A stretch of DNA of 64,000 nt, from contig CAJTWM010000012.1 in assembly GCA_910579805.1 (NCBI GenBank), positions 1 through 64,000 on the forward strand, read 5' to 3'. The notes below the pieces were generated by a model, which was not told the origin of the DNA, searched no databases, and saw only the letters and a list, made by a program, of their open reading frames with translations. The position numbers were made by a program, and so were the translations under genes. Position 1 is the first letter of the stretch. The number at the start of each line of letters is the position of its first letter. This stretch comes from an uncultured Lachnospiraceae bacterium. GTDB taxonomy: Bacteria; Bacillota; Clostridia; Lachnospirales; Lachnospiraceae. This document shows, piece after piece, positions 35,454 through 42,962 of this stretch.

Positions 35454-35690
35454 TTATATCTTTATGTTAACTAGAATAATATCCGGCCCTATCTGGCAGA
35501 TTTCATTATAACAAATACAGTAATCCGGGTCGTCGCAGAACAGATTATACAGTTTATTGCAGCTTGCCGGAATCATGATCTTTTTGATCTGTCCGGTACA
35601 ATGGTCAAATTCAAAATCCGCCACTTTTCCTAATTTTCTGCAGTCTTTTATATTAATGACCTCTTTACATTTAAATTCGGAAAAAAGCAT
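35454..35690 (-). CDS. YlmC/YmxH-family PRC-barrel sporulation-associated protein
   Basis: 78 residues. The PRC-barrel-like start LFSEFKCKEVINIKDCRKLG plus VADFEFDHCTGQIKKIMIP match the YlmC/YmxH group, found with sigG/sigE in endospore formers. It has several cysteines (Cys near 8, 17, 30, 43 and in DPDYCICYNEIC). Divergent from sigG with 126 bp between them. Exact role in sporulation is not known. Confidence 0.83.
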   Translation of the reverse strand: MLFSEFKCKEVINIKDCRKLGKVADFEFDHCTGQIKKIMIPASCNKLYNLFCDDPDYCICYNEICQIGPDIILVNIKI

Positions 35691-35816
35691 ATTTCCTCCT
35701 AAGATTCTCTCTTTACACTATTATATGCCGCCTCTTTTTTTGCGTCTCATGCATGAATAATTTTCCTTGTATCTGTAAATGATTTTATTATACCGAACCA
35801 GACAAGGAGGATAAAG

Positions 35817-36596
35817 ATGGCACAGGGTAAAGTTGAAATCTGCGGAGTAAATACATCAAAACTCCCTCTTTTAAAGCAGGCGCAAAAAGACGCGCTTTTT
35901 GTGCGTATAGAAAACGGCGATATGGAAGCCAGACAGGAATACATTGAAGGAAACTTACGTCTCGTTTTAAGCGTGATAAAACGCTTTTCTTCCAGCAATG
36001 AAAATGTGGACGATCTGTTTCAGATCGGCTGCATCGGTCTTATAAAAGCAATTGATAACTTCGATTCTTCCCTTAACGTTAAATTCAGTACTTATGCCGT
36101 TCCCATGATCATAGGCGAAATCAGGCGTTTCCTTCGGGACAACAACAGCATAAGAGTAAGCCGTTCCTTAAAGGATACCGCTTATAAAGCGATCTATACA
36201 AAAGAAGCCATGACAAAACGCAACCTGAAAGAACCGACCGTAACCGAGATCGCGGCGGAGATCGGTATCCCCAAAGAAGATATCGTCTACGCCTTAGACG
36301 CTATCCAGAGTCCCTGCAGCCTTTATGAACCGATCTTTACCGACGGCGGAGATACCCTGTATGTCATGGACCAGATCAGCGACAAAAAGAACAAAGAAGA
36401 AACATGGGTAGAGCATATCTCTTTAAGCGAGGCCATGAAAAAATTAAACGAAAGGGAAAACGAGATTATTACGCTCCGCTTTTTTGAAGGCAAAACACAG
36501 ATGGAAGTGGCGGAAATGATCGGCATCTCTCAGGCGCAGGTATCCAGACTGGAAAAAAATGCCCTAAAAGTCATGCGCGCCTACTTAAGCGCATAA
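35817..36596 (+). CDS. sigG: RNA polymerase forespore-specific sigma factor G
   Basis: 259 residues, the standard length. The diagnostic N-terminus KVEICGVNTSKLPLL distinguishes SigG from SigF. Region 2 with the -10-binding helix DLFQIGCIGLIKAIDNFD and KFSTYAVPMIIGEIRRFLRD, region 3 and region 4 helix-turn-helix (TQMEVAEMIGISQAQVSRLE) are complete. It drives late forespore genes. AAGGAGG precedes the ATG. The upstream 126 bp include TGAATAA but no clear SigF/SigG promoter. The usual spoIIGA-sigE pair is not adjacent, only ylmC is. Confidence 0.95.
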   Translation: MAQGKVEICGVNTSKLPLLKQAQKDALFVRIENGDMEARQEYIEGNLRLVLSVIKRFSSSNENVDDLFQIGCIGLIKAIDNFDSSLNVKFSTYAVPMIIGEIRRFLRDNNSIRVSRSLKDTAYKAIYTKEAMTKRNLKEPTVTEIAAEIGIPKEDIVYALDAIQSPCSLYEPIFTDGGDTLYVMDQISDKKNKEETWVEHISLSEAMKKLNERENEIITLRFFEGKTQMEVAEMIGISQAQVSRLEKNALKVMRAYLSA

Positions 36597-36631
36597 TCGG
36601 CCACATGACCGTCTTGCCCTTACGCCTAACC

Positions 36632-36666
36632 GGCACGGCAGACACCAATCAGATACCCGCCGTGCC
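36632..36666. terminator. Possible hairpin between convergent sigG and cotH-like genes
   Basis: Perfect 8-bp arms GGCACGGC (36632-36639) and GCCGTGCC (36659-36666) with a 19-nt loop, but no T run follows on either strand. Terminator function is only a suggestion. Confidence 0.35.
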
Positions 36667-36677
36667 AAACGGAAGGC

Positions 36678-38384
36678 TTATGGGAAAAATTTCTCCGGAC
36701 CGCCTTCCATCCCCTTCCCGCCTCCTCCCTGTACGCCCATTGCCTCAAGGTCAATGTGGGAAGCGTCGATCAGCATAGAAGACTCTTTTTGTTCCGAAGT
36801 CGTCGAGGGAATCCTTCCGTCAAGCTGCGCCTCTATGCTTTCCGCCCTCAGCAGAATAAACTCTTTTAAATTCCCGATTCCTTCCAGATATTCCTCATAA
36901 CTATAAAACGCAGTGGCATCCTTTTTCACATAGGTATCGATCAGCGCCGTAACCGCCTCAAACGTATCGGCAAACTGTCCGTTTCCTATATAACCGTCCA
37001 CGATCCTGCGAAGATATGCATGATACAACTGCCTATACTCTTCCACCTCCAGAAGCTTGGAAAATAAAGGTCTGCTTCCTTCCAATTCCCCTCCCATCGG
37101 CGTATCTATGGCTCCATTTACCGCCGTCCCCGCGTCCGAAGCCTGAAAACCGCCGAAGGCAAGGTTTAAATCCCACGGCAGTATAGTAAGCTGACCGCCC
37201 TCCTCATAAAGATAGTAATTATGCTTTAAGCTGCTGTAATAACTATCCATATTAACAATAAACGTCTGAGCCGCAAAATAACGCAGGCAGGCATCCACAT
37301 CGATACAGGTTTCCAATCCGGTTCCCTCCGATAACTGTTTTAGCGCGGTTATCACACGGTTTTGATCCGCATCATCAGGAGAAAATACGGCATGGTCAAA
37401 AATCTCACGATAGCTTTCCACGGCATCATCCGTATAAACAAGATCGGCCCCGCCTCCCGTTTTGACATTTCCGCCATCCGGTCCGAATCTCCCTCCTCCT
37501 TTGTCATGCGCGCCGTCTGCTTGCGGCATTGCTTTGTCTGTCTGCGGCATTGCTTTGTCTGTCTGCGGCGCTGTTTCGTCTGCCTGAGGCATCGCTTCGT
37601 CTGTCCACCGTTTTTTTTCGTCAGGCTTCGGGATCTTTTCCTCCGTATCGGGCATTCTGTCATCCGCCGCAGGCCTCTCATCCGGACGTATCATTCCCTC
37701 CGGCACAGAATCCCACTCTCCTCTTCCGCCGCCGTCTTTCAAACCGCCCATATCCATACTTTCCGGCTTATAAAGTTCCCCTTCCCTTGTCCCGTACACT
37801 CTTTGCACAAAAGTCTCCTCCATGGCCTCTAATGCAAGATACAATCCCCACTCTTCTCCGTTGATCGTAATATGGGCAAATGCATAATAGGGACATGCCA
37901 CGTCAAGGTAGTTAAAAATATCATATGCCATATATTCTTTTACATAAGTGGCGTCGCAAAAAATATTATTCAGCACAAGCTTGTCAAGCCCCTCCAAAGA
38001 CTGCCCCGAAACATAATGGTCAAACTCCACCTTAAAACTATACCTGTCCGAATCGGAAGCAGCCACCTGAGACAGACTTGTGTTTCCTTTGGTTCTGATC
38101 CCGACATTGGCATATACCGTCCCGTTCACGGTAATATCACAGAGTTTATATTCCTCCGCCAAAGGGGTTTCCAGCATTTCCTCAAAGTCCCCTTCGTCTA
38201 TCTCAATTCCGATCTCCATGACCTGATACTGGTCAAATAATTTCTCATACCTGCATTCCGGCGATCCTGCAAAAACCGCAGCAAATTCTTCATCCGATGA
38301 AACATGCATGCAAACAGCGGTAAAAACCACCGTCAATGCCATCAGCGCTGCGGTCAGCATATTTATATATTTATTCGTACTCAT
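36678..38384 (-). CDS. CotH-kinase-family extracellular protein
   Basis: 568 residues. An N-terminal hydrophobic helix (about 8-27) acts as signal or anchor. CotH-family landmarks: VGIRTKGNTSLSQ, FDHYVSGQSLEGLDKLVLNN, ATYVKEYMAYDIFN, EEWGLYLALEAMEE, then LPWDLNLAFGGF with the catalytic-type Asp, and a later helical part. Between them is an insertion of about 115 residues (about 215-330), low complexity with Asp/Gly/Pro and a 7-residue DKAMPQT-like repeat. CotH proteins include secreted protein kinases; enzymatic activity here is not shown. The C-terminus is Gly-rich. Third gene of the VTC-DUF4956-CotH operon. Confidence 0.85.
   Translation of the reverse strand: MSTNKYINMLTAALMALTVVFTAVCMHVSSDEEFAAVFAGSPECRYEKLFDQYQVMEIGIEIDEGDFEEMLETPLAEEYKLCDITVNGTVYANVGIRTKGNTSLSQVAASDSDRYSFKVEFDHYVSGQSLEGLDKLVLNNIFCDATYVKEYMAYDIFNYLDVACPYYAFAHITINGEEWGLYLALEAMEETFVQRVYGTREGELYKPESMDMGGLKDGGGRGEWDSVPEGMIRPDERPAADDRMPDTEEKIPKPDEKKRWTDEAMPQADETAPQTDKAMPQTDKAMPQADGAHDKGGGRFGPDGGNVKTGGGADLVYTDDAVESYREIFDHAVFSPDDADQNRVITALKQLSEGTGLETCIDVDACLRYFAAQTFIVNMDSYYSSLKHNYYLYEEGGQLTILPWDLNLAFGGFQASDAGTAVNGAIDTPMGGELEGSRPLFSKLLEVEEYRQLYHAYLRRIVDGYIGNGQFADTFEAVTALIDTYVKKDATAFYSYEEYLEGIGNLKEFILLRAESIEAQLDGRIPSTTSEQKESSMLIDASHIDLEAMGVQGGGGKGMEGGPEKFFP
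37516..37599 (-). repeat. Four tandem 21-bp units inside the CotH-like gene
   Basis: Units 37516-37536, 37537-37557, 37558-37578 and 37579-37599 share a pattern of TCTG..TGCGGCATTGCTTTG with substitutions that increase toward the right. They encode the seven-residue motif (D/E)(K/T/E)AMPQ(T/A) and change length in steps of seven residues without disrupting the frame, as expected for slippage. Confidence 0.85.
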
Positions 38385-38465
38385 CTATACTCCTGTCCGG
38401 CCTTTAAAAAGATAACCTTTCTGTTAAGCCCAATCCGTATATCCCCTCCTCTTAAAGATCTGTCA

Positions 38466-39134
38466 TTATGACATATAATCCCCGTTATAACTTACTAAAA
38501 CCGCGTGTTTCACTCCGGCAAGTCCGGCAATCTTGTTTACAAACATAGAATCCGCTCCTTTCAGACGTACTTCCAACGTCATTTCGATCCCCGTTTCCGA
38601 CACTGTCTTGGATTTTAACACCTGCTTTTTAACATCCTCCTGCAAACAGCCGTAAACTTCTTTTTCCGCCTCCGCATGACAGGATACGATCATAATATAA
38701 GGATGATCCGTAGGTTTTTTATTAACAAAAACGATAAGAACGATCCCAATAAACAAGGAACCGAACACTGCTAACGGCAGCAGCCCCGCCCCCAGCACGA
38801 TTCCCACCGCAATAGCCCAAAAAAGATAAGCGATGTCAAGAGGTTCTTTGATCGCGGTACGGAAACGCACGATCGACAACGCGCCGACCATGCCTAACGA
38901 CAAAACCACATTAGAAGTGACTGCTAAGATCACCAATGTCGCGATCAGCGTAAGAGCAACCAGCGATACGCCGAATCCCGCCGAATACATCACACCGTTA
39001 AAAGTCTTTTTGTAGACCCAAAAAATAAACAGCCCCAATACAAACGCCGCTCCCATCGCTATAACAAAATCCACTGCCTGAAAACTTCCCGCCTTTTCCA
39101 GAAAAGACGATTTAAAAATATCCTGAAAAGTCAT
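38466..39134 (-). CDS. DUF4956 membrane protein
   Basis: 222 residues. Four transmembrane helices in residues about 20-135, then a soluble C-terminal domain (140-222). The cytoplasmic loop between helices carries the family's MVGALSIVRFRTAIKEPLDIAYLFWAI region, with the Arg/Lys pair conserved. DUF4956 proteins are regularly adjacent to VTC and CotH proteins; the role is unknown. Encoded 82 bp upstream of the CotH gene and 62 bp downstream of the VTC gene, same strand. Confidence 0.88.
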   Translation of the reverse strand: MTFQDIFKSSFLEKAGSFQAVDFVIAMGAAFVLGLFIFWVYKKTFNGVMYSAGFGVSLVALTLIATLVILAVTSNVVLSLGMVGALSIVRFRTAIKEPLDIAYLFWAIAVGIVLGAGLLPLAVFGSLFIGIVLIVFVNKKPTDHPYIMIVSCHAEAEKEVYGCLQEDVKKQVLKSKTVSETGIEMTLEVRLKGADSMFVNKIAGLAGVKHAVLVSYNGDYMS

Positions 39135-39196
39135 ATGATAACTAAACTCCTTTCTAAATTTACACTAACTCCCATCTGCCTGCTTTAACAGACGTA

Positions 39197-39865
39197 CTAT
39201 CCATACTTTCTGCACACCGCGTACTTACTAAAAGCGTCCGCTCTTCTGTTAGGCACTCTGACCGCCTTTTCTATGATTTCTGGCAAAAAAGCGTCATATT
39301 TTACTTCTAACAGTATAGTCCCTGCTTCAGCAGGAACCGTAACGATATCTCTGTCAAACAGCCTGTCTTGATACAATCCGGTCCGTATATTGCAGTCCAA
39401 AGTTACCCTCACATTTCCCGGCTTATATATATAAGCGGTCCTTTCATAATCAACTAAACATCTGGGTTTTAAAAGCTGCCCCCGCATTTTTGCATACAAT
39501 TCCCTCTTTAGTTCGTCGTCCGATTCTCTTAAAAACCCGATATTCCCGTCACAGATCCAAAGCGTCTCCTCTTTTGAAATCTCCCCGGTTTTCTTTTCGC
39601 AAAGTCCATGGTGTTTACTCTTTTTTTCCAGTCTGATAAATGAAGTGTCTTCGTTATAATAACGAATACGGAACTTTTCCCTGTAAGCCGTCCCGTCCAG
39701 CTTTTCCCGCAGCGCCCTATCGGAAATATTATCAAAATAAAGGCTATGTACGATATACCTGCCTTCTGCATCTGCATGGGCGTCATACCCGGCAATTTCT
39801 TTTAACCTGCTTTTTATGATCAACTGATCTTCAAATGAAATCCTGTGCTTTAATTCGTGCCGCAC
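39197..39865 (-). CDS. VTC-domain polyphosphate polymerase family protein
   Basis: 222 residues, nearly all VTC domain. Tunnel-fold features: RHELKHRISFEDQLIIKSRL at the N-terminus with conserved basic residues, SLYFDN, KFRIRYYN, FIRLEKKSKHHGLCEKK, LVDYERTAYIYK, RVTLDCNIRTG and ILLEVKYDAFLPE. In yeast, Vtc4 forms polyphosphate from ATP; bacterial homologues are inferred to act likewise. The start is a GTG with GGGAGG 7 nt upstream. First gene of the operon with a DUF4956 membrane protein and a CotH-like protein. Not related to ppk. Confidence 0.87.
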   Translation of the reverse strand: MRHELKHRISFEDQLIIKSRLKEIAGYDAHADAEGRYIVHSLYFDNISDRALREKLDGTAYREKFRIRYYNEDTSFIRLEKKSKHHGLCEKKTGEISKEETLWICDGNIGFLRESDDELKRELYAKMRGQLLKPRCLVDYERTAYIYKPGNVRVTLDCNIRTGLYQDRLFDRDIVTVPAEAGTILLEVKYDAFLPEIIEKAVRVPNRRADAFSKYAVCRKYG

Positions 39866-40134
39866 TTCCCTTCCTCCCTTCTTTCTATATTTTGTCGGGA
39901 TACCCTGACCCGTTCTCCCAAACTTACTTAGTCAGTATATTGACTGCCTGTGACCGTTTTGTGGTAACTTTTGGGAAAATCTGTGTTTTTTTATGTAAAA
40001 TCTGTGTCATGTCTACGGATTCCTCCCCTTGCCCGCTCCGATGGCCAAGGCCAAAACGGACTGGTACTCCATTTACCAAAAGTGTACCCAATTGAAAAAC
40101 GGAATACGGGAAACGGAATACGGGGAAATAACAA
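39866..40134. other. Non-coding stretch with short direct repeats, divergent promoter region
   Basis: No convincing gene; the open frame on the minus strand from 40233 has no ribosome site and ordinary composition. The stretch contains two copies of AAAATCTGTGT (39976-39986, 39997-40007) 21 bp apart and two copies of ACGGAATACGGGAA in tandem (40099-40112 and 40113-40126, the second with an extra G). Probably divergent regulatory DNA for VTC (leftwards) and the acetyltransferase (rightwards). Confidence 0.5.
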
Positions 40135-40163
40135 TTGCAATGCCGAATAACCAATGATATAAT
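40135..40163 (+). promoter_or_regulatory. Sigma-A promoter of the GNAT acetyltransferase
   Basis: TTGCAA (40135-40140), 17-bp spacer, TATAAT (40158-40163). Predicted start near 40170, leaving a leader of about 119 nt. Confidence 0.75.
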
Positions 40164-40189
40164 CCATATTATTGCCGCACATCGAAGCC

Positions 40190-40249
40190 ATGTTTCCTAT
40201 GGGATTTGTGCAGCCGTTTACAAGTATCTGCACCGAAGGAAGGAAACAT
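40190..40249 (+). promoter_or_regulatory. Two nested inverted repeats in the acetyltransferase leader
   Basis: Outer arms ATGTTTCCT (40190-40198) / AGGAAACAT (40241-40249), perfect 9 bp; inner arms GTGCAG (40208-40213) / CTGCAC (40228-40233), perfect 6 bp. Both could form one RNA structure ahead of the ribosome site at about 40274-40281. Confidence 0.5.
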
Positions 40250-40288
40250 ACAGAAAATTCAGACCGCTAGAAGGAAGGACGAAAATAT

Positions 40289-40840
40289 ATGAAACACTGT
40301 GGAACACAAAGACTGGAATCGGAAAGGCTGGTTTTAAGAAGATTTGTAAGAGAAGATGCCGGCGCAATGTATAAGAACTGGGCGTCAGATCACGAAGTAA
40401 CTAAATACTTGACATGGCCCACACATTCCAATGTTGATATTACTAAATTGGTAATCGATAGTTGGGTCAACTCCTATTCCGACGAAAAATATTATCAATG
40501 GGCAATCGTTTTAAAAGAAAACGGCGACGAGCCTATTGGTTCTATCAGCGCAGTTCATATGAATGAGGATATTTCCATGGTTCATATTGGATATTGTATC
40601 GGAAGAAACTGGTGGCATCAGGGTATCACTTCCGAAGCATTGAAAACAGTGATGGATTTCTTCTTTGAAGAAACAGACGCCAATCGCATTGAAGCGCAGC
40701 ACGATCCAAGAAATCTTAACTCGGGTAAAGTAATGGAAAAATGCGGCATGAAATACGAAGGAACGCTGCGGGCAGCCTGCCGAAGCAATCAGGGTATCCA
40801 TGACGCCTGTTATTATGCATTATTAAAGTCTGAACGATAA
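40289..40840 (+). CDS. GNAT N-acetyltransferase, RimJ/RimL-like
   Basis: 183 residues. Acetyl-CoA-dependent acyltransferase of the Acetyltransf_3 group. Begins with TQRLESERLVLRRFVREDA, typical for RimL relatives; the acetyl-CoA loop is IGYCIGRNWWHQGITSEALK with a somewhat degenerate R/Q-x-x-G-x-A pattern (WHQGITSEA), followed by RIEAQHDPRNLNSGKVMEKCGMKYEG. Such proteins modify ribosomal proteins, small amines or antibiotics; the substrate is open. GAAGGAAGGA lies upstream of the ATG. Divergent from the VTC operon, with a perfect terminator-like stem after the stop codon. Confidence 0.87.
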   Translation: MKHCGTQRLESERLVLRRFVREDAGAMYKNWASDHEVTKYLTWPTHSNVDITKLVIDSWVNSYSDEKYYQWAIVLKENGDEPIGSISAVHMNEDISMVHIGYCIGRNWWHQGITSEALKTVMDFFFEETDANRIEAQHDPRNLNSGKVMEKCGMKYEGTLRAACRSNQGIHDACYYALLKSER

Positions 40841-40861
40841 TTTCAAAATGATGAAGTAAAA

Positions 40862-40904
40862 AATCCTTTTAATGGAATCTTTATATTACTCCATTAAAAG
40901 GATT
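40862..40904 (+). terminator. Perfect 15-bp inverted repeat after the acetyltransferase gene
   Basis: Arms AATCCTTTTAATGGA (40862-40876) and TCCATTAAAAGGATT (40890-40904) with a 13-nt loop, starting 22 bp after the stop. The following tail AAATTTA is only weakly T-rich, so terminator function is likely but not certain. Confidence 0.7.
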
Positions 40905-40944
40905 AAATTTAGCTAAAAAATAGAAGTTATCAAAACACCAAAAC

Positions 40945-41075
40945 TCATAGTTCTTCTTTCAGCAGCGAATACATTTTCATGTACGGATCATATCCCAACT
41001 CTGCCGTCTGTCAGATTATTCTGCACCCTTTTATTGGAAAGGGCCGCCGCCGGATCTGCCGCATCCGTTCATTTC
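40945..41075 (-). pseudogene. Possible C-terminal gene remnant with a frameshift
   Basis: Between the acetyltransferase terminator and the chemoreceptor terminator, about 370 bp carry no intact gene. On the minus strand, one frame ends ELGYDPYMKMYSLLKEEL then TGA (40947-40945), which reads like a natural protein C-terminus; just upstream another frame reads ADPAAALSNKRVQNNLTD. A single frameshift near 40995-41010 would join them. No start, no family recognised, so this is offered with low confidence. Confidence 0.3.
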
Positions 41076-41142
41076 CATTTTCTTATTTTACAGATTATTT
41101 CTCCGACTCCTGATAAAGTTTCCTTTTACCGTTGTATTTTAT

Positions 41143-41182
41143 AAAGGGCCCTACACTGACTACTTAGTGTAACAGGCCCCTT
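41143..41182 (-). terminator. Hairpin after the chemoreceptor gene
   Basis: Arms AAAGGGCC-C-TACACT (41143-41157) and AGTGTA-ACA-GGCCCCTT (41166-41182) pair over about 14 positions with a small internal asymmetry; it lies 31 bp after the stop codon. The minus-strand tail is TTTATAAAATAC rather than a pure T run. Confidence 0.55.
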
Positions 41183-41212
41183 ACTGATTCATTATTTGAA
41201 ATTTACAAAAGC

Positions 41213-42925
41213 TTATATTTTAAACTGTGCCACAAGCTCTTTCACTTTATCCGCAACGGTATGTAATTCATTTGCCTCCTGAGACAGTTCTTCCATCATT
41301 GCATTCAGCTCTTGCACGGAAGCATTGGTTTCTTCTGTTGCCGCCGCATTTTCCTGCGAAATCGCGGAAAGGCTTTGGATTCCTCCTGAGATCTCCGTAC
41401 TTGCTTCTTTAATGTTATCCGCCCTGCCGTTGATCTTATTGATCTCCGTAAGAGAACTATTGATACCGTCTACTACTTTACCGATCGTATCGCGGGTCTC
41501 TATTGTTCTCTCGTCCTGCTCCGCCATGATAACGTTAACTTCTTTCATCGTCTCCACTGTCTTTTCTGACTCATGGATCAAAGTACCAATGATCTCCATG
41601 ATCTCTCTTGCAGAACCGTTAGACTGCTCAGCCAGCTTTTGAATGGAATCCGCTACAACGGCAAATCCTCTTCCGTGTTCTCCTGCCCTTGCCGCTTCGA
41701 TAGATGCATTTAATGCTAACAGATTCGTCTCTTCGGCAATAGACGTAATCACTTCGGCTGCCTGACTGATCGCTTTTACAGATTCGTTGGTCTCTTCCGT
41801 CTGCTTGGTGATCCTCTTGACCGCTTCTCCGGTATCCTGACTGGCCTTTGATAATTCGTTCAAAGTCTTTGTCGCTTCTTCTCCGGAACGTCCCATGTCT
41901 TCCGCCTGTCTTGTCAGTTCTCCGATATTCTCCACAATACCGTCGATCATCTGCTGAACGTCTTCAATATGCCGTGCTGCCGCTTCGGTCTCTTCCGCCT
42001 GTGAATTTGCGCCCTTGGCTACATCCTCAATCGCAAGGCTGACCTCTCCGGTAGACTGACAGCTTTGTACGGACATTTCATTCATACTGCCTGCATACTG
42101 ATTTACACGGGAAACTTCTCCAATGATCTCCTCGATCATTTGACGGAGCGTCAGGCATAAACGCTCTGCGCTTCTTACGATCTCACCGATCTCATCGGAA
42201 CGTTTGCATGCTTTTTTATCAAAAGCTACAACCAAATTTCCATTGGTCATTTCCGTAATCGCCATAGTCGCGCTCTTAACGGCTTTTGCCATTCCGGCTG
42301 CAAAAAAGACTATGATGCCGAGCGCCAGAAGAAGCATGATAATGGCTGCAACAGCAATCGCAGAAAGGTTGGAACTGATTATCGCCTCTATACTTGCACT
42401 TGGAGCGCCTACAAATATCATACCACAGACCGTTCCATCCGGATTGTTGAGCGGTGAGTAATAGGCATAGTAATTGCTGCCATTGATCTGCAGATTGGTA
42501 TCAAAATAAGTTTCTCCTCCCAAAACTTTATTCGCTACCTTTTCATTTGCTTTTGTCCCGATCACCCTCTCGCCATTCTCGTCCTTTAATGTAGTCATGA
42601 TCCGGGTATCGCCGTAGAATATAGTAAGCTCTACGCTTTCGTGTTCTTTTACGGTGTCAAGGGCACCCATAAGAAAAGTCAGATCCAAACGCCCTTTCTG
42701 TAAAGATCCCGCCTCGCTTAAAGAAAATTCGCCGCTGTATGCCGACTCTAAAAGGTTCTCCAGCATACTTGCCGTTTTTGCAAGTCCGCTCTTATTTTCC
42801 GCCTCCAACGATTTCTCCAATGTGGTGAGCGATATGACTAACAATACCAGCATACCGATCAAAAGCGGCACGCCTCCCATAGCTATCATTCGTACGACAA
42901 AATTAAACTTTACGCCGTTTTTCAT
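41213..42925 (-). CDS. Methyl-accepting chemotaxis protein with a single Cache-type sensor
   Basis: 570 residues. Transmembrane helix 1 (about 9-31), exterior sensor of about 155 residues (single Cache-like; GTKANEKVANKVLGGETYFD and NYYAYYSPLNNPDGTVCGMIFVG are typical of the sCache_3 type), transmembrane helix 2 (about 188-212), HAMP (about 213-268), then a long signalling coiled coil whose tip IAEETNLLALNASIEAARAG is the CheA/CheW-binding hairpin. It is probably part of a chemotaxis pathway whose other genes are not in the window. It lies 37 bp after argS on the same strand, an incidental pairing. Ligand unknown. Confidence 0.92.
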   Translation of the reverse strand: MKNGVKFNFVVRMIAMGGVPLLIGMLVLLVISLTTLEKSLEAENKSGLAKTASMLENLLESAYSGEFSLSEAGSLQKGRLDLTFLMGALDTVKEHESVELTIFYGDTRIMTTLKDENGERVIGTKANEKVANKVLGGETYFDTNLQINGSNYYAYYSPLNNPDGTVCGMIFVGAPSASIEAIISSNLSAIAVAAIIMLLLALGIIVFFAAGMAKAVKSATMAITEMTNGNLVVAFDKKACKRSDEIGEIVRSAERLCLTLRQMIEEIIGEVSRVNQYAGSMNEMSVQSCQSTGEVSLAIEDVAKGANSQAEETEAAARHIEDVQQMIDGIVENIGELTRQAEDMGRSGEEATKTLNELSKASQDTGEAVKRITKQTEETNESVKAISQAAEVITSIAEETNLLALNASIEAARAGEHGRGFAVVADSIQKLAEQSNGSAREIMEIIGTLIHESEKTVETMKEVNVIMAEQDERTIETRDTIGKVVDGINSSLTEINKINGRADNIKEASTEISGGIQSLSAISQENAAATEETNASVQELNAMMEELSQEANELHTVADKVKELVAQFKI

Positions 42926-42962
42926 TGTACCTTACTCCCTCTCTTCGTTTTTTGTCATTTGT

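Noticed and set aside
39991..40233. Small gene on the minus strand of about 80 residues
   Set aside because: No ribosome binding site, poor codon pattern, and the region contains the divergent promoters and short repeats.
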